Shown piece by piece: positions 25,092 through 33,656 of a DNA stretch of 64,000 nucleotides; the first letter of the stretch is position 1, and each line of letters opens with the position of its first letter. Both the position numbers and the translations under genes were made by a program. The stretch covers positions 16,260-80,259 of the forward strand of contig NZ_JAFKIC010000114.1 in the NCBI RefSeq assembly GCF_017306585.1. The letters are read 5' to 3'. This stretch comes from Mesorhizobium sp. Lineage in GTDB: Bacteria; Pseudomonadota; Alphaproteobacteria; Rhizobiales; Rhizobiaceae. Below the pieces are notes generated by a model, which worked only from the letters and a program-made list of their open reading frames with translations, did no database searches and was not told where the DNA came from.

Positions 25092-26468
25092 TTACCCCCG
25101 GCTTTCGACCGGCAGGTCGAGTTCGCCGGCCAGAACTTCCAGCGAGTCGCCGATGATGGAGACGATCTCGCCGACCTGCTCGCTGGTGACGATCATCGGC
25201 GGCGCGACCATGAAATTGTCACCGTCGACGCCGCCCTTGACCTTGCGGCCGTAAATGATCAGTCCGCGCTCATAGGCGAGATCGAGCAGGCGTTGCGTTG
25301 CTTTCCTGCTTTGGTCGATCGGTTTCAGCGTCTCCGGATCGGCGACCATCTCTGCTCCCGTCAGCAGGCCTTTGCCCCTCACGTCGGCGATGAACGGGAA
25401 GCGCTTCTTCAGCCCTTGCAGCCCCTCCATCAGCACGTCACCCATGGCTGCCGCATTGGCGATCAGGTCGAGCCGGTCCATTTCACCGAGCACCGCCAGT
25501 CCGGCGGCGCAGGCCAGCGGATTGCCGGCATAGGTATGGCCATGCTGGAAACCGCCCGAGGCGAGCAGCGGCTGCACCAGGCGCATAGGCGCCGCGAGCG
25601 CGCCGAGCGGCGCGTAGCCCGAGCCCAGGCCTTTCGACAGCGCGACGATGTCGGGCTTGCAATTCCAGTGATCGCCACCGAGGAACTTGCCGGTGCGGCC
25701 GGCGCCGCTCATCACTTCATCGTGGATCAGCAGAATGCCATAGCGGTCGCAGATCTCGCGCACCCGTGCGTAGTAACTATCCGGCGCCACAAGCGCGGCG
25801 GTGGCGGCGCCGCCGATCGGCTCCATGATGAAAGCCACGACGCTTTCCGGTCCCTCGGCGAGGATCTTCTCCTCCAGCAGGTCGGCATAGCGCACGCCGC
25901 GCTGTTCCATCGAAAGGTTGTCGCGGTCGCGCCAGGCGGTAGGCGCCGGAACGGTCGGCATCACCCGCATCATCGGCTCGAAGGTTTCGGCCAGCGCGTC
26001 GTCGCCGGTGATCGAGAGCGAGCCGAGCGTGCCGCCATGGTAGGAGGGGAAACGCGTGATCACCTTCCAGCGGGATGCCTGGCCGGTGGCCACGGCCCAT
26101 TGCCGCGCCAGCTTGATGCAGGATTCCGTCGCTTCCGAGCCGCCCGAGACGAAGAAGATGCGGTCCATGCCTTCCGGCAGCTTGCCGGCGAGTTCGCGCG
26201 CCAGTTCTTCCGCCGGCTCGTTCTCGAAATGAAGCCGGTACGCGAAGGTGGCGCGATCCATCTGCCGCTTCATGGCGTCGAGCACGTTGCGGTTGGAATG
26301 GCCGATATTGGCGACCATCGGTCCGCTCGAGCCGTCGATGAAGCGGCGTCCGTCCCGCGTCCACATATAGATGCCTTCGGCGCGGTCGATGAGCGGCCGG
26401 CGCAGGCTGGACAGGTAGAAGAGATGCGAGTCGCGCCGGGTTTCGGCTGGTATCTGGGCTTTCGACAT
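25092..26468 (-). CDS. Class III (omega) aminotransferase
   Basis: A 458-residue PLP-dependent aminotransferase of the AGAT/omega family. The PLP Lys is K279 in IVALSKGLGSGYAPLG; the pyridine-nitrogen Asp is in LLIHDEVMSGAGRTG (Asp250); SGGSEATE and the C-terminal GKGLLTGAE are typical. The ATG at 26468 is chosen because it gives MSKAQIPAETRRDSHLFY, the usual family start, and lies 1 base after the upstream stop. Such enzymes convert primary amines or beta/omega-amino acids to aldehydes or keto acids. Placed before the BKACE gene, it is likely to make a beta-keto acid from a beta-amino acid; this is inferred. Confidence 0.93.
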   Translation of the reverse strand: MSKAQIPAETRRDSHLFYLSSLRRPLIDRAEGIYMWTRDGRRFIDGSSGPMVANIGHSNRNVLDAMKRQMDRATFAYRLHFENEPAEELARELAGKLPEGMDRIFFVSGGSEATESCIKLARQWAVATGQASRWKVITRFPSYHGGTLGSLSITGDDALAETFEPMMRVMPTVPAPTAWRDRDNLSMEQRGVRYADLLEEKILAEGPESVVAFIMEPIGGAATAALVAPDSYYARVREICDRYGILLIHDEVMSGAGRTGKFLGGDHWNCKPDIVALSKGLGSGYAPLGALAAPMRLVQPLLASGGFQHGHTYAGNPLACAAGLAVLGEMDRLDLIANAAAMGDVLMEGLQGLKKRFPFIADVRGKGLLTGAEMVADPETLKPIDQSRKATQRLLDLAYERGLIIYGRKVKGGVDGDNFMVAPPMIVTSEQVGEIVSIIGDSLEVLAGELDLPVESRG

Positions 26469-26469
26469 G

Positions 26470-28110
26470 TCAGGACTTTCCGAGATAGCGATCGAGGACA
26501 TTTCGGGTGACGCGTTCCACCATCGGGTCTTGCCGCAGCAGGCCGGCCACCCATTCGCAGCTTCCGGCATGGAACACTTCGCCTTTGCCGCGTGAAAAAT
26601 TGACGATCATGCCATTGCTGCGTTTGACTTTTTCGAGACTGGCGTCGCTGCGGTCGCCAAACAAGGTTTCGGCGCTGAAGCGGCCATCCTCGTCAGTCAG
26701 GAACTGGTCTTCGATCGGAATGTCAGCGCTTTCCTCGACCTGGCTTGCCATGCCGACGGCGAGAACCTGCAAACCATCCGGTGCGCCGCTGGTCGCGGTC
26801 GGGTAGGGCAGGCCGCCCCTTATCTCGAAATCCAGCCCGTCCACCTCATAGCCATAGACGTGGCTGTCGGCGCCGAGCAGGTCGCCATAATAGATGCCGG
26901 TGCCGGCGAATGCCCAATGTTCAGGCCGGTAGACGGGGAAACCGCGCGCACCGCGCGGCGCGCAGCCGCCCCAGCCTGCATAGAGGCCGCGCGTGGCGTT
27001 GAGCCCGAAAGTCTCGGCGCCCGGCCGGCCGATTTCGGGCGCTTCCCAGGAGTTGGTGGCGCGCGTCACGTCACCGTCGCGGTAGATCGGATCTTCGGCG
27101 CGGGCGCGGTACTTGTAGCAGACCTGGCGGCGGCCTTCGTCCTCAAGACGCGTCTGCCACATGAAATTGCCGGCGAAGCGCGCCGCATGGCCGCCGCGCT
27201 CGACATAGCGATCGACGGCGTCGCGCATTTCCCAGGTCCAGTACTCGTCATGGCCGACAAAGACCGCGCAGTCGTAGCCGTCGAGAATTTCGGGCGAGAA
27301 ATGCAGATCGTGCTGGCTGGCAAGATCGACGGCGTAGCCGGCCCGTTCGGCGAAGCGAAACATATGGCTGTCGTAGCTTGCCCAGCCCGACGAGGCGTAT
27401 TTCTTGGAATGACCGGTGGCGAGCGCCCATTCCATATGGGGATAGCGCGGCACCGTCTTCGGCGGCACCGCAACCTCCAGCGGCACGCGCGGCGCGTCCT
27501 TGGGCAGTACGACGAAGCCACGACACCAGGGACGCTGCGTCGACACGATGGGCGAATAAAGGTTGCGATCCGGCCCGGTGATGCCCTGATAATGGTTGGA
27601 ACCGCCCCAGGTATTGTAGGCGAGCCAGGTGCCTGTCGCGGCGACCTGCAGCACCCGGCCAGGTTTCTTGCCGGCCTGAGGAGAGACGATGAAAATGTGG
27701 TGGCTCTGGATCGGCTTGCGGTCACGGCCATCGGCTGTCAGCGTTATCCGATAGGCACCGGACGGCCAGTCGCTGCCGACACGGAATTCAAACGAAGCTT
27801 CCCAGCCGCAGCCTTCGGCCGAACATTGATCCGGACTGTCCTGCCAGCGCGACGCGATGTCCGACTTTTCGAAAACCTTTGTCTCGGTGCCGCCGTCGCG
27901 AATGATCGTCATGTTGAAGGATGGCGCGGTTGAGCTGACATGCAGCCTCACCGTTTCGCCGGCGCGATAGGAAAACCGGTCGCTGTAGCACCAGATTTCG
28001 CCGCGCTCGCCGTCCATCCCGGGCCATTCGTAATAGTGGCCGCGCACGGCGTGGCGGCGCTGCTCCTCCGTCAGTCCGAAATCCGGGAATTGTGTGGGTA
28101 ATCTGGTCAT
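26470..28110 (-). CDS. N,N-dimethylformamidase large-subunit-like protein
   Basis: A 546-residue protein with a beta-rich first part (about 30-140: GEIWCYSDRFSYRAGETVRL and FEFRVGSDWPSGAYRITLTA) and a larger second part with LQVAATGTWLAYNTWGGSNH, YDCAVFVGHDEYWTWEMRDA and HAARFAGNFMWQT. These match the beta (large) subunit domain of N,N-dimethylformamidase, an iron amidohydrolase. The small alpha subunit of that enzyme is not found next to it. The position between an amino-acid ABC transporter and an aminotransferase suggests it hydrolyses an amide or N-substituted amino compound. It lacks a signal peptide. The substrate is unknown. Confidence 0.85.
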   Translation of the reverse strand: MTRLPTQFPDFGLTEEQRRHAVRGHYYEWPGMDGERGEIWCYSDRFSYRAGETVRLHVSSTAPSFNMTIIRDGGTETKVFEKSDIASRWQDSPDQCSAEGCGWEASFEFRVGSDWPSGAYRITLTADGRDRKPIQSHHIFIVSPQAGKKPGRVLQVAATGTWLAYNTWGGSNHYQGITGPDRNLYSPIVSTQRPWCRGFVVLPKDAPRVPLEVAVPPKTVPRYPHMEWALATGHSKKYASSGWASYDSHMFRFAERAGYAVDLASQHDLHFSPEILDGYDCAVFVGHDEYWTWEMRDAVDRYVERGGHAARFAGNFMWQTRLEDEGRRQVCYKYRARAEDPIYRDGDVTRATNSWEAPEIGRPGAETFGLNATRGLYAGWGGCAPRGARGFPVYRPEHWAFAGTGIYYGDLLGADSHVYGYEVDGLDFEIRGGLPYPTATSGAPDGLQVLAVGMASQVEESADIPIEDQFLTDEDGRFSAETLFGDRSDASLEKVKRSNGMIVNFSRGKGEVFHAGSCEWVAGLLRQDPMVERVTRNVLDRYLGKS

Positions 28111-28118
28111 TGGCTTGC

Positions 28119-28883
28119 TCAGGCGGAAAGGTATTTCTTCAGGAAACTGCGGGTGCGCTCCTTCCGTGGGGCGCGAAAAATCTCGACCGGCGGGCCTTCC
28201 TCGACCACGACGCCGCCATCCATGAACAGCACGCGGTCGGCGACCTCGCCGGCAAAACGCATTTCATGCGTTACGATGAGCATGGTCATGTGCTCGGCGG
28301 CAAGCTGTTTCATCACCGCGTTCACCTCGTCGACCAGTTCCGGATCAAGCGCGGAGGTCGCCTCGTCGAACAGCATGACCTTGGGCTGCATGGCGAGCGC
28401 TCGCGCAATGGCAACGCGTTGCTTCTGGCCGCCGGAAAGTCGCGACGGATAGGCGTCGATCTTTTCGGCCAGCCCGACCTTCGAAAGCAGGTTGTGCGCG
28501 AGCGCCCTGGCGTCGGCCTTGGGCATGCCTTTGAGGATGACCGGCCCCATGGTGATGTTCTCCAGCACGGTCAGGTGCGGGAACAGATTGAAGTGCTGGA
28601 ACACCATGCCCATCTGCTGGCGCACCTTGTTGATGTGCCGCTCGAAGGCCTGGCCATGCAGAGGCTGGTTGACCTGCACCCCGTCGAGCCAGACCTCGCC
28701 GCCGTTCAAGGTCTCCAGATGATTGATCGAGCGCAGCAGCGTGCTTTTGCCCGATCCGCTCGGGCCGATAATGGCCACGATCTGCCCGCGTTCGACCGAA
28801 AGGTCGATACCCCTCAGAACCTCGACGGCGCCGAAGGATTTGCGTGCGCCGCGAACCTCGGCCATTGGCTGCGTTGCGCTCAT
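28119..28883 (-). CDS. Amino acid ABC transporter ATP-binding protein
   Basis: A 254-residue polar amino-acid type ABC ATPase (GlnQ/HisP class). Walker [11 protein letters not shown]-loop in [19 protein letters not shown], signature LSGGQKQR, Walker [13 protein letters not shown] and the switch His in [10 protein letters not shown] are all intact. It energises uptake with the two permeases and binding protein of the same operon. Its start overlaps the upstream permease stop by ATGA (28880-28883), and the amidase-like gene starts 8 bases after its stop. Confidence 0.96.
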   Translation of the reverse strand: MSATQPMAEVRGARKSFGAVEVLRGIDLSVERGQIVAIIGPSGSGKSTLLRSINHLETLNGGEVWLDGVQVNQPLHGQAFERHINKVRQQMGMVFQHFNLFPHLTVLENITMGPVILKGMPKADARALAHNLLSKVGLAEKIDAYPSRLSGGQKQRVAIARALAMQPKVMLFDEATSALDPELVDEVNAVMKQLAAEHMTMLIVTHEMRFAGEVADRVLFMDGGVVVEEGPPVEIFRAPRKERTRSFLKKYLSA

Positions 28884-29542
28884 CGGGAAACCTCCACCTG
28901 CCGTTCAAACCGATGCAGGGCCGCCTCCAGCACGAGGTTCAGGATGTAATAGAGCGCGGCGGCCGTGATGTAGAACTCGAACGGCCGGAAGGTTTCGCTG
29001 ATCGCCAGCTGCGCTGAATGGACCAGTTCGGCGATGCCGATGACGGACACGATGGAAGATTCCTTCAACAGCGCGATCAGGTTGCCGCCGATCGGCGGCG
29101 CGGTGTTGCGGATGGCCTGCGGCACCACGACGTAGCGCAATGTTTGCCATTTGCCGAAACCGATGCTGCGCGCACCCTCCGTCTGGCCGGCGTCGACGGC
29201 CACGATGCCCGCGCGGATGACGTCGGCATTGTAGACGGCGAAATGCAGGCCGAGCCCGATGATGCCCGCCGCCAGCGCCGGGATATCGATGCCGATCTGT
29301 ACCAGGCCGAAATAGATCAGGAACAGCTGCAGCAGCAGCGGCGTGCCCATGAACACCCACATGAAGGCGCGCACGGGATAGGCCAGGATCGCCGGAGCAT
29401 AGAGGACGGCAACGGCGAATAGGATGCCGAAGAGAAAGCTCAGCGCACCCGCCGAAACGGTCAGGACAGCCGTCCACCAGGCGCCTGTCAGCAGAAGATC
29501 CCAGTAGGGCGCGACGACAGTGAAATCCAGACCTTGCATCAT
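28880..29542 (-). CDS. Amino acid ABC transporter permease
   Basis: A 220-residue inner-membrane permease of the polar amino-acid (HisM/GlnP) family with about five transmembrane segments: around [20 protein letters not shown], the second near [20 protein letters not shown], and later ones. The EAA loop, which docks the ATPase, is [20 protein letters not shown]. It pairs with the next permease (29552-30199) to form a heterodimeric pore. The two genes are 9 bases apart. Confidence 0.95.
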   Translation of the reverse strand: MMQGLDFTVVAPYWDLLLTGAWWTAVLTVSAGALSFLFGILFAVAVLYAPAILAYPVRAFMWVFMGTPLLLQLFLIYFGLVQIGIDIPALAAGIIGLGLHFAVYNADVIRAGIVAVDAGQTEGARSIGFGKWQTLRYVVVPQAIRNTAPPIGGNLIALLKESSIVSVIGIAELVHSAQLAISETFRPFEFYITAAALYYILNLVLEAALHRFERQVEVSR

Positions 29543-29551
29543 GTTCCCCCG

Positions 29552-30199
29552 TCAGACGATGGCAAAGCGTTTGTCGAGCAGGTCGACGACGCGGGCGACG
29601 GCATAGACCATGATCATGTAGAGCAGCGCCGCGACACCAAATATTTCGAACGGCTTGTAGGTGGAGCCGATGAAGCGCTGGGCTGTGTAGGTCAGTTCGA
29701 CGACCGAAATGGTGGATACCAGCGCCGAACCCTTCAGCAGGGCGACGGTGTTGACGCCGAGCGGGCGGATCATCAGCCTTGCCGCCTGCGGCAGCACGAC
29801 CTTGCGCAAGGTCTGGAAGCGGCTGAAGCCGATGGTGCGGGCAGCCTCGGTCTGGCCCCGGTCGACAGCCATCACAGCGCCACGGATCGATTCCGCCATG
29901 TACGCGCCGATGTTGAGGCCAAGGCCGATGACGCCGGCCGAGAAAGGCTCCAGGTTGATGCCGATCTGCGGGCCGCCGAAATAGAGCACGAACAGCTGGA
30001 TCAGGCAGGGCGTGCCGCGAAAAAGGCTGACATAAAGCGTGCCGACTGCGCGCAGGATCGCCGATCTCGACATCTTTGCCGTGGCCGCCAGCGCTGCCGC
30101 CGCCAGCCCCAGGACGAGGGCCAGTGCGGTCAGTTCCAGCGTTACCAGAGCGGCTTCCACGAAGAACGGGAAGACACGGCTCATCAAGGAGAAATCCAT
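29552..30199 (-). CDS. Amino acid ABC transporter permease
   Basis: A 215-residue permease of the same polar amino-acid family. Transmembrane segments include VEAALVTLELTALALVLGLA near the start and a last one around GVAALLYMIMVYAVARVVDL. The EAA loop is TIGFSRFQTLRKVVLPQAAR, and the conserved SLFRGTPCLIQLFVLYFG is present. It is the second gene of the operon, 65 bases after the binding-protein gene. The gap may allow more binding protein than permease to be made. Confidence 0.95.
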   Translation of the reverse strand: MDFSLMSRVFPFFVEAALVTLELTALALVLGLAAAALAATAKMSRSAILRAVGTLYVSLFRGTPCLIQLFVLYFGGPQIGINLEPFSAGVIGLGLNIGAYMAESIRGAVMAVDRGQTEAARTIGFSRFQTLRKVVLPQAARLMIRPLGVNTVALLKGSALVSTISVVELTYTAQRFIGSTYKPFEIFGVAALLYMIMVYAVARVVDLLDKRFAIV

Positions 30200-30264
30200 A
30201 GGGTCGGCCCCTCAGGAGTGGTGATCGGCCCCGGCCGGATTGGCTCGCCCGGGGCCGGATGACA

Positions 30265-31047
30265 TCAGCGTATGTCGCTGCCGACCCACTGCTTGGAAAT
30301 CTTCTCGTAGCTGCCGTCAGCCATCATGTCGTCCAGCGCTTTCTGCATGGCGGCCTTGAGTTCGGGATTGTCCTTGCGGATGGCGATGCCGATGGCGACG
30401 CTGCCGCCTTCGATGTTGGGCGTGTCGAGCTTGCGCACCTTCTCGCCGGTTTCCTTGACGGCGACCATGACCGGGATGTTGTCGACGACGATGGCGTCGA
30501 CGCGGCCGGCCTTCAGCTCCAGCAACAGCTCCGGCAGGCCCTTATAGGTGCGGACATCCCAGCCGCCCTGCTGGCGGGCCCATTTCTCGTGCGTCTCGCC
30601 CAGCGTCACGCCGAGGGTCTTGCCCTTGAGGTCGTCGAGGCTCTGCACCTTGGAATCCTGGCTCACGAAAACCGCGCGCCCGGCGTGGTAATAAGGGCCG
30701 ACGAAATCGACCACCTTCTCGCGCTCCGGCGTGATCGTCATCGAACCGACGACGGTGTCGTATTTGTTGGCGAGCAGGCCAGCGATGATGCCGTCCCAGG
30801 CGATGGTGATGATGGTGCCCTTGACGCCGATGCGCTCGGCGATCGCCTTGCCGATATCGGCGTCGAAACCGACGACCTCGTTCTGGTCGTTGACGAAATT
30901 GAAGGGCGGATACTGGCCGCTCATCGAAATCTTGAGCTCACCCGCCGCCTTGATCTTTTCGAGATCGTCGGCCCGGGCCGAGGCCGAATTGAAAGTCGAC
31001 GCCAGCAGCAGCGCCGCCACGGCGATGCCGGAGAGTATCTTGTTCAT
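30265..31047 (-). CDS. Amino acid ABC transporter substrate-binding protein
   Basis: A 260-residue periplasmic binding protein (family 3). The ATG at 31047 starts a clear signal peptide, MNKILSGIAVAALLLASTFN, ending near ASA-RA. The mature part has GELKISMSGQYPPFNFVNDQ, FDADIGKAIAERIGV, YDTVVGSMTITPEREKVVDF and the acidic ligand pocket residues of the family (R in TPER, D in DAIVVDN). The frame is open upstream to 31953, but that part lies opposite the divergent LysR gene and is not coding. First gene of the operon; a LysR-type site precedes it. The ligand is unknown but probably a small amino compound. Confidence 0.95.
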   Translation of the reverse strand: MNKILSGIAVAALLLASTFNSASARADDLEKIKAAGELKISMSGQYPPFNFVNDQNEVVGFDADIGKAIAERIGVKGTIITIAWDGIIAGLLANKYDTVVGSMTITPEREKVVDFVGPYYHAGRAVFVSQDSKVQSLDDLKGKTLGVTLGETHEKWARQQGGWDVRTYKGLPELLLELKAGRVDAIVVDNIPVMVAVKETGEKVRKLDTPNIEGGSVAIGIAIRKDNPELKAAMQKALDDMMADGSYEKISKQWVGSDIR

Positions 31048-31127
31048 AGGATGTCTGTCCTCTGGATGGAGCGCGAAGGCTTGTTCTTGGGAGGCGTTGG
31101 GGCGCTCTCCTGACGACAATGATTGCG

Positions 31128-31148
31128 TTTGCCGAAGCATTGCGCAAA
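31128..31148. promoter_or_regulatory. Candidate LysR operator in the divergent promoter region
   Basis: An inverted repeat TTTGC-N11-GCAAA at 31128-31148 lies in the 135-base gap between the ABC binding-protein gene (minus) and the LysR gene (plus), 35 bases before the LysR start. It has the T-N11-A layout expected for LysR-type regulators. It probably controls both directions, but no binding data exist here. Confidence 0.5.
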
Positions 31149-31182
31149 TAGATAATGGAAATAGGGAGCATAGATCTGAGGA

Positions 31183-32142
31183 ATGGCTTTGCCGCGCCCC
31201 GAACGTCTGGTCTGGGACCTGGACTGGAACCTCTTGCGGACGTTCGTCGTCATCGCCGAGGTCAAGAGCATCACCCGCGCCGCCGAGCGCCTGAACCTCA
31301 AGCAACCCAGCGTCAGCAATGCGCTGCGACGCCTGGAGGACCGGGTCGGGCGCCGGCTGGTGGAGCGCGATGCGACACGTTTCGAGCTGACCGAGGTGGG
31401 ACGGCTGATCTACGAGCAGAGCGTCGAGGTGTTCGGCTCGATATCGCAACTGCCGCTGCTGATGCGCGGTATCAGCGACGACGTCACCGGCCATGTCATG
31501 ATCGCCACCGCCAGCCATGTCGTCTCGCCTCTGTTCGACCGTGCCTTGGCGGAATTCCACCGCGATTATCCGCGCGCCAGCATCACCATCTCGGTCGCGG
31601 CAAGCACCGAGGTGGCCAAGCAGGTGAGGGAGCGTCGCGCGTCCTTCGGCATCTGCCTGGTCAGCCAGCGCGATCCGGCGCTGGACTATGCGATGGTCTA
31701 CCGCGAATTCTTCGGCTTCTTCTGCGGTCCTCGTCACAGGCTTTATGGCAAGACCGGCCTGACACTTGCCGATCTGCGCGGCGAACCCTCGGTGTCGTTC
31801 CAGACCGATCACATTTCGGATGCGCTGCGGCCGGTCGCGCTGCTGCGCAGTGAGGCGAGGCTGAATGCCGATGTCGTGGGCGTCTCCTCGAGCCTGGAAG
31901 AGGTGCGGCGCATGATCGTCGCCGGGCTCGGCATCGGTCCGCTGCCGCTGCATGTCGCGCGGCGCGATGTGACGGATGGGATATTGTGGCGGCTGCCGCC
32001 CTATGATGCGCCGCCGGCGATCGATATCTTCCTGCTGACCAATCCCGACAAAGCGATGAATCGCGCCGAGAAGGCGCTCCTGTCGGGGCTGCAGGCGCTG
32101 ATCGCCGAGACCCCGCTCGAGGAGCGCATCTACAACGCCTGA
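31183..32142 (+). CDS. LysR family transcriptional regulator
   Basis: A 319-residue LysR regulator. The N-terminal winged helix-turn-helix is DWNLLRTFVVIAEVKSITRA, AAERLNLKQPSVSNALRRLE and the following wing; the ligand-binding domain from about residue 100 contains VMIATASHVVSPLFDRALAE and ends with the second lobe near GLGIGPLPLHVARRDV. It is divergent from the seven-gene ABC transporter/amidase/aminotransferase/BKACE operon and is the likely activator of it. The inducer is probably a substrate or intermediate of that pathway; this is inferred from position. Confidence 0.94.
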   Translation: MALPRPERLVWDLDWNLLRTFVVIAEVKSITRAAERLNLKQPSVSNALRRLEDRVGRRLVERDATRFELTEVGRLIYEQSVEVFGSISQLPLLMRGISDDVTGHVMIATASHVVSPLFDRALAEFHRDYPRASITISVAASTEVAKQVRERRASFGICLVSQRDPALDYAMVYREFFGFFCGPRHRLYGKTGLTLADLRGEPSVSFQTDHISDALRPVALLRSEARLNADVVGVSSSLEEVRRMIVAGLGIGPLPLHVARRDVTDGILWRLPPYDAPPAIDIFLLTNPDKAMNRAEKALLSGLQALIAETPLEERIYNA

Positions 32143-32157
32143 CCAGCCGGCAGAGGC

Positions 32158-32574
32158 CTATTCGACGAGGAGGGCCGCCGCGCGCTCGCGCATCGGCTCG
32201 TCCAGCGCCACCGAGCTTCGTGCTGCAAGGTCGAAGCGCACGCTGGTCGTCCGGCTCGATGCGTGGACGATGTCGTCCAGCGATCCGGACATCACCTGTT
32301 CGAAACTGATGGAGGAGCGGCCGACCTTCACGACGTGCGAACGGATGGTGAGCAGCGATCCCGCCTTCGTTTCATGGCGGTAGTCGATTTCGGTGCGCAC
32401 GTCGGCCCAGCCGATCTGCGATCCCGCATGGGTCTCCTGTCCGGCTATATGGCCGAGAATCTGGAAGCTCGCATCATCGAACATAGCCGCGTAGTGGCGC
32501 ACATTCATGTGCCCCATCACATCGCACATCCAGGGGTGGGCCATGCCGACGAAGGTAACGAGGGATTTGCTCAT
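32158..32574 (-). CDS. Acyl-CoA thioesterase (hotdog fold, 4HBT type)
   Basis: A 138-residue single hotdog-domain protein starting MSKSLVTFVGMAHPWMCDVM. The catalytic-type segment is DVMGHMNVRHYAAMFDDASF, with the Asp/Asn and His positions of the 4-hydroxybenzoyl-CoA thioesterase family, followed by DVRTEIDYRHETKAGSLLTI and RSSISFEQVM. It is convergent with the LysR gene 15 bases away. Acyl-CoA hydrolysis is likely; the acyl group is not known. A link to the BKACE pathway, which makes an acyl-CoA, is possible but not shown by operon structure. Confidence 0.88.
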   Translation of the reverse strand: MSKSLVTFVGMAHPWMCDVMGHMNVRHYAAMFDDASFQILGHIAGQETHAGSQIGWADVRTEIDYRHETKAGSLLTIRSHVVKVGRSSISFEQVMSGSLDDIVHASSRTTSVRFDLAARSSVALDEPMRERAAALLVE

Positions 32575-32765
32575 GGGATTGTTCCGCGGACTTCGTTAAC
32601 GTGACGGGAGCCCATATCGAAACGTGCGACAGCAGGCAAACCGCTGGACGCTTCGGCAGAGCGTTCCAAGTCGGAAGAGGCCTATTCGCTGGCCATGCCC
32701 TTGGCCCTCCCGGACAAACCGACTATCTCAGGGGAACGGCGGCGGTTCCGCCACGGGGATAGCCG

Positions 32766-33014
32766 ATGCTCAGGGTGCAAAAAGTCAAAGTCGACGATAT
32801 CTACGTGCCCACCGCACGCAAGAAGACGCTGCACCCGGAGACCGTCCGCCATCTTGCCGAGGACATACTGGAAAACGGCATGAAGATGCCCATCCAGGTC
32901 CGCCATGACGGCAATCGCCATATCCTCGTCGAAGGCTTGCATCGGCTGGAAGCGGCAAAATGGCTCGGCGAGTCGGAGATCGACGCCTATCTGGTCCAGG
33001 CCAAGCGCCACTGA
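32766..33014 (+). CDS. Stand-alone ParB/Srx nuclease-like domain protein
   Basis: An 82-residue protein consisting of only the ParB N-terminal-like fold: RVQKVKVDDIYVPTARKKTL, HPETVRHLAEDILENGMKMP, IQVRHDGNRHILVEGLHRLE and AAKWLGESEIDAYLVQAK. The motif G-L-H-R-L-E stands where ParB proteins have G-E-R-R-x-x-A, the CTP/phosphate-binding box. The helix-turn-helix and dimer domains of real ParB are absent. Such short proteins occur in rhizobia without known function. It stands alone with no parA neighbour, so a role in plasmid or chromosome segregation is unlikely. Confidence 0.85.
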   Translation: MLRVQKVKVDDIYVPTARKKTLHPETVRHLAEDILENGMKMPIQVRHDGNRHILVEGLHRLEAAKWLGESEIDAYLVQAKRH

Positions 33015-33144
33015 CGCAGTCGCCGCGCTGCTTCCACGCGGTCTGAGCAGTCTCGATATTTTTTCTCCGGTGTTGTCGGCTGGCATTCCATTGGCTCGTC
33101 TTTGAGACGGAAGCCAGATCAAACCCAACACCGAGGAGACCACC

Positions 33145-33630
33145 GTGGCCACCAAGCTCGACATCACCCCCGCCAACGACCGTGAACTGGTCATTGCCCG
33201 CATCATCGATGCGCCGCGCGAAAGCGTCTATCGCTGCTGGAGCGACCCGAAGCTGATTACGCAATGGTTCGCGCCAAAGCCCTGGACCACGCCGCGCGCG
33301 GAAATGGATGTGCGCACCGGCGGTTCGAGTTTTGTCGTCATGGCCGGGCCGGACGGCAATGAATTCCCCAACCACGGCGTCTTCCTCGACGTCGTTCCCG
33401 GCGAGAAGATCGTTTTCACCGACGCCTACATCAAGGCATGGGAGCCTTCGGAAAAGCCGTTCATGACCGCGGTCCTGACCTTCGAGGACGAAGGCAAGGA
33501 CAAGACCCGATACACGGTCCGGATCCGGCACTGGAGCGTCGCCGACCGCGAACAGCACGAGCAGATGGGCTTTCACCAGGGCTGGAGCCAGTGCGCCGAC
33601 CAGCTCGAGGAACTCGCCAGGACGCTTTGA
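33145..33630 (+). CDS. SRPBCC (AHSA1-type) domain protein
   Basis: A 161-residue START/Bet v1-like protein starting at a GTG with GAGGAGA 6 bases upstream. Family landmarks are ELVIARIIDAPRESVYRCWS, LITQWFAPKPWTTPRAEMDV, GGSSFVVMAGPDGNEFPNHG and the end HEQMGFHQGWSQCADQLEEL. AHSA1-type proteins bind small hydrophobic ligands in a deep cavity. It is followed 26 bases later by a secreted hydrolase gene and may share its transcript. Ligand unknown. Confidence 0.92.
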   Translation: MATKLDITPANDRELVIARIIDAPRESVYRCWSDPKLITQWFAPKPWTTPRAEMDVRTGGSSFVVMAGPDGNEFPNHGVFLDVVPGEKIVFTDAYIKAWEPSEKPFMTAVLTFEDEGKDKTRYTVRIRHWSVADREQHEQMGFHQGWSQCADQLEELARTL

Positions 33631-33656
33631 AATTAGCGCACGGAGAGGAGATCGAG

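Noticed and set aside
31048-31953. N-terminal extension of the ABC binding-protein gene to 31953
   Set aside because: It runs antisense through the LysR gene; the signal peptide at 31047 is a clear start.
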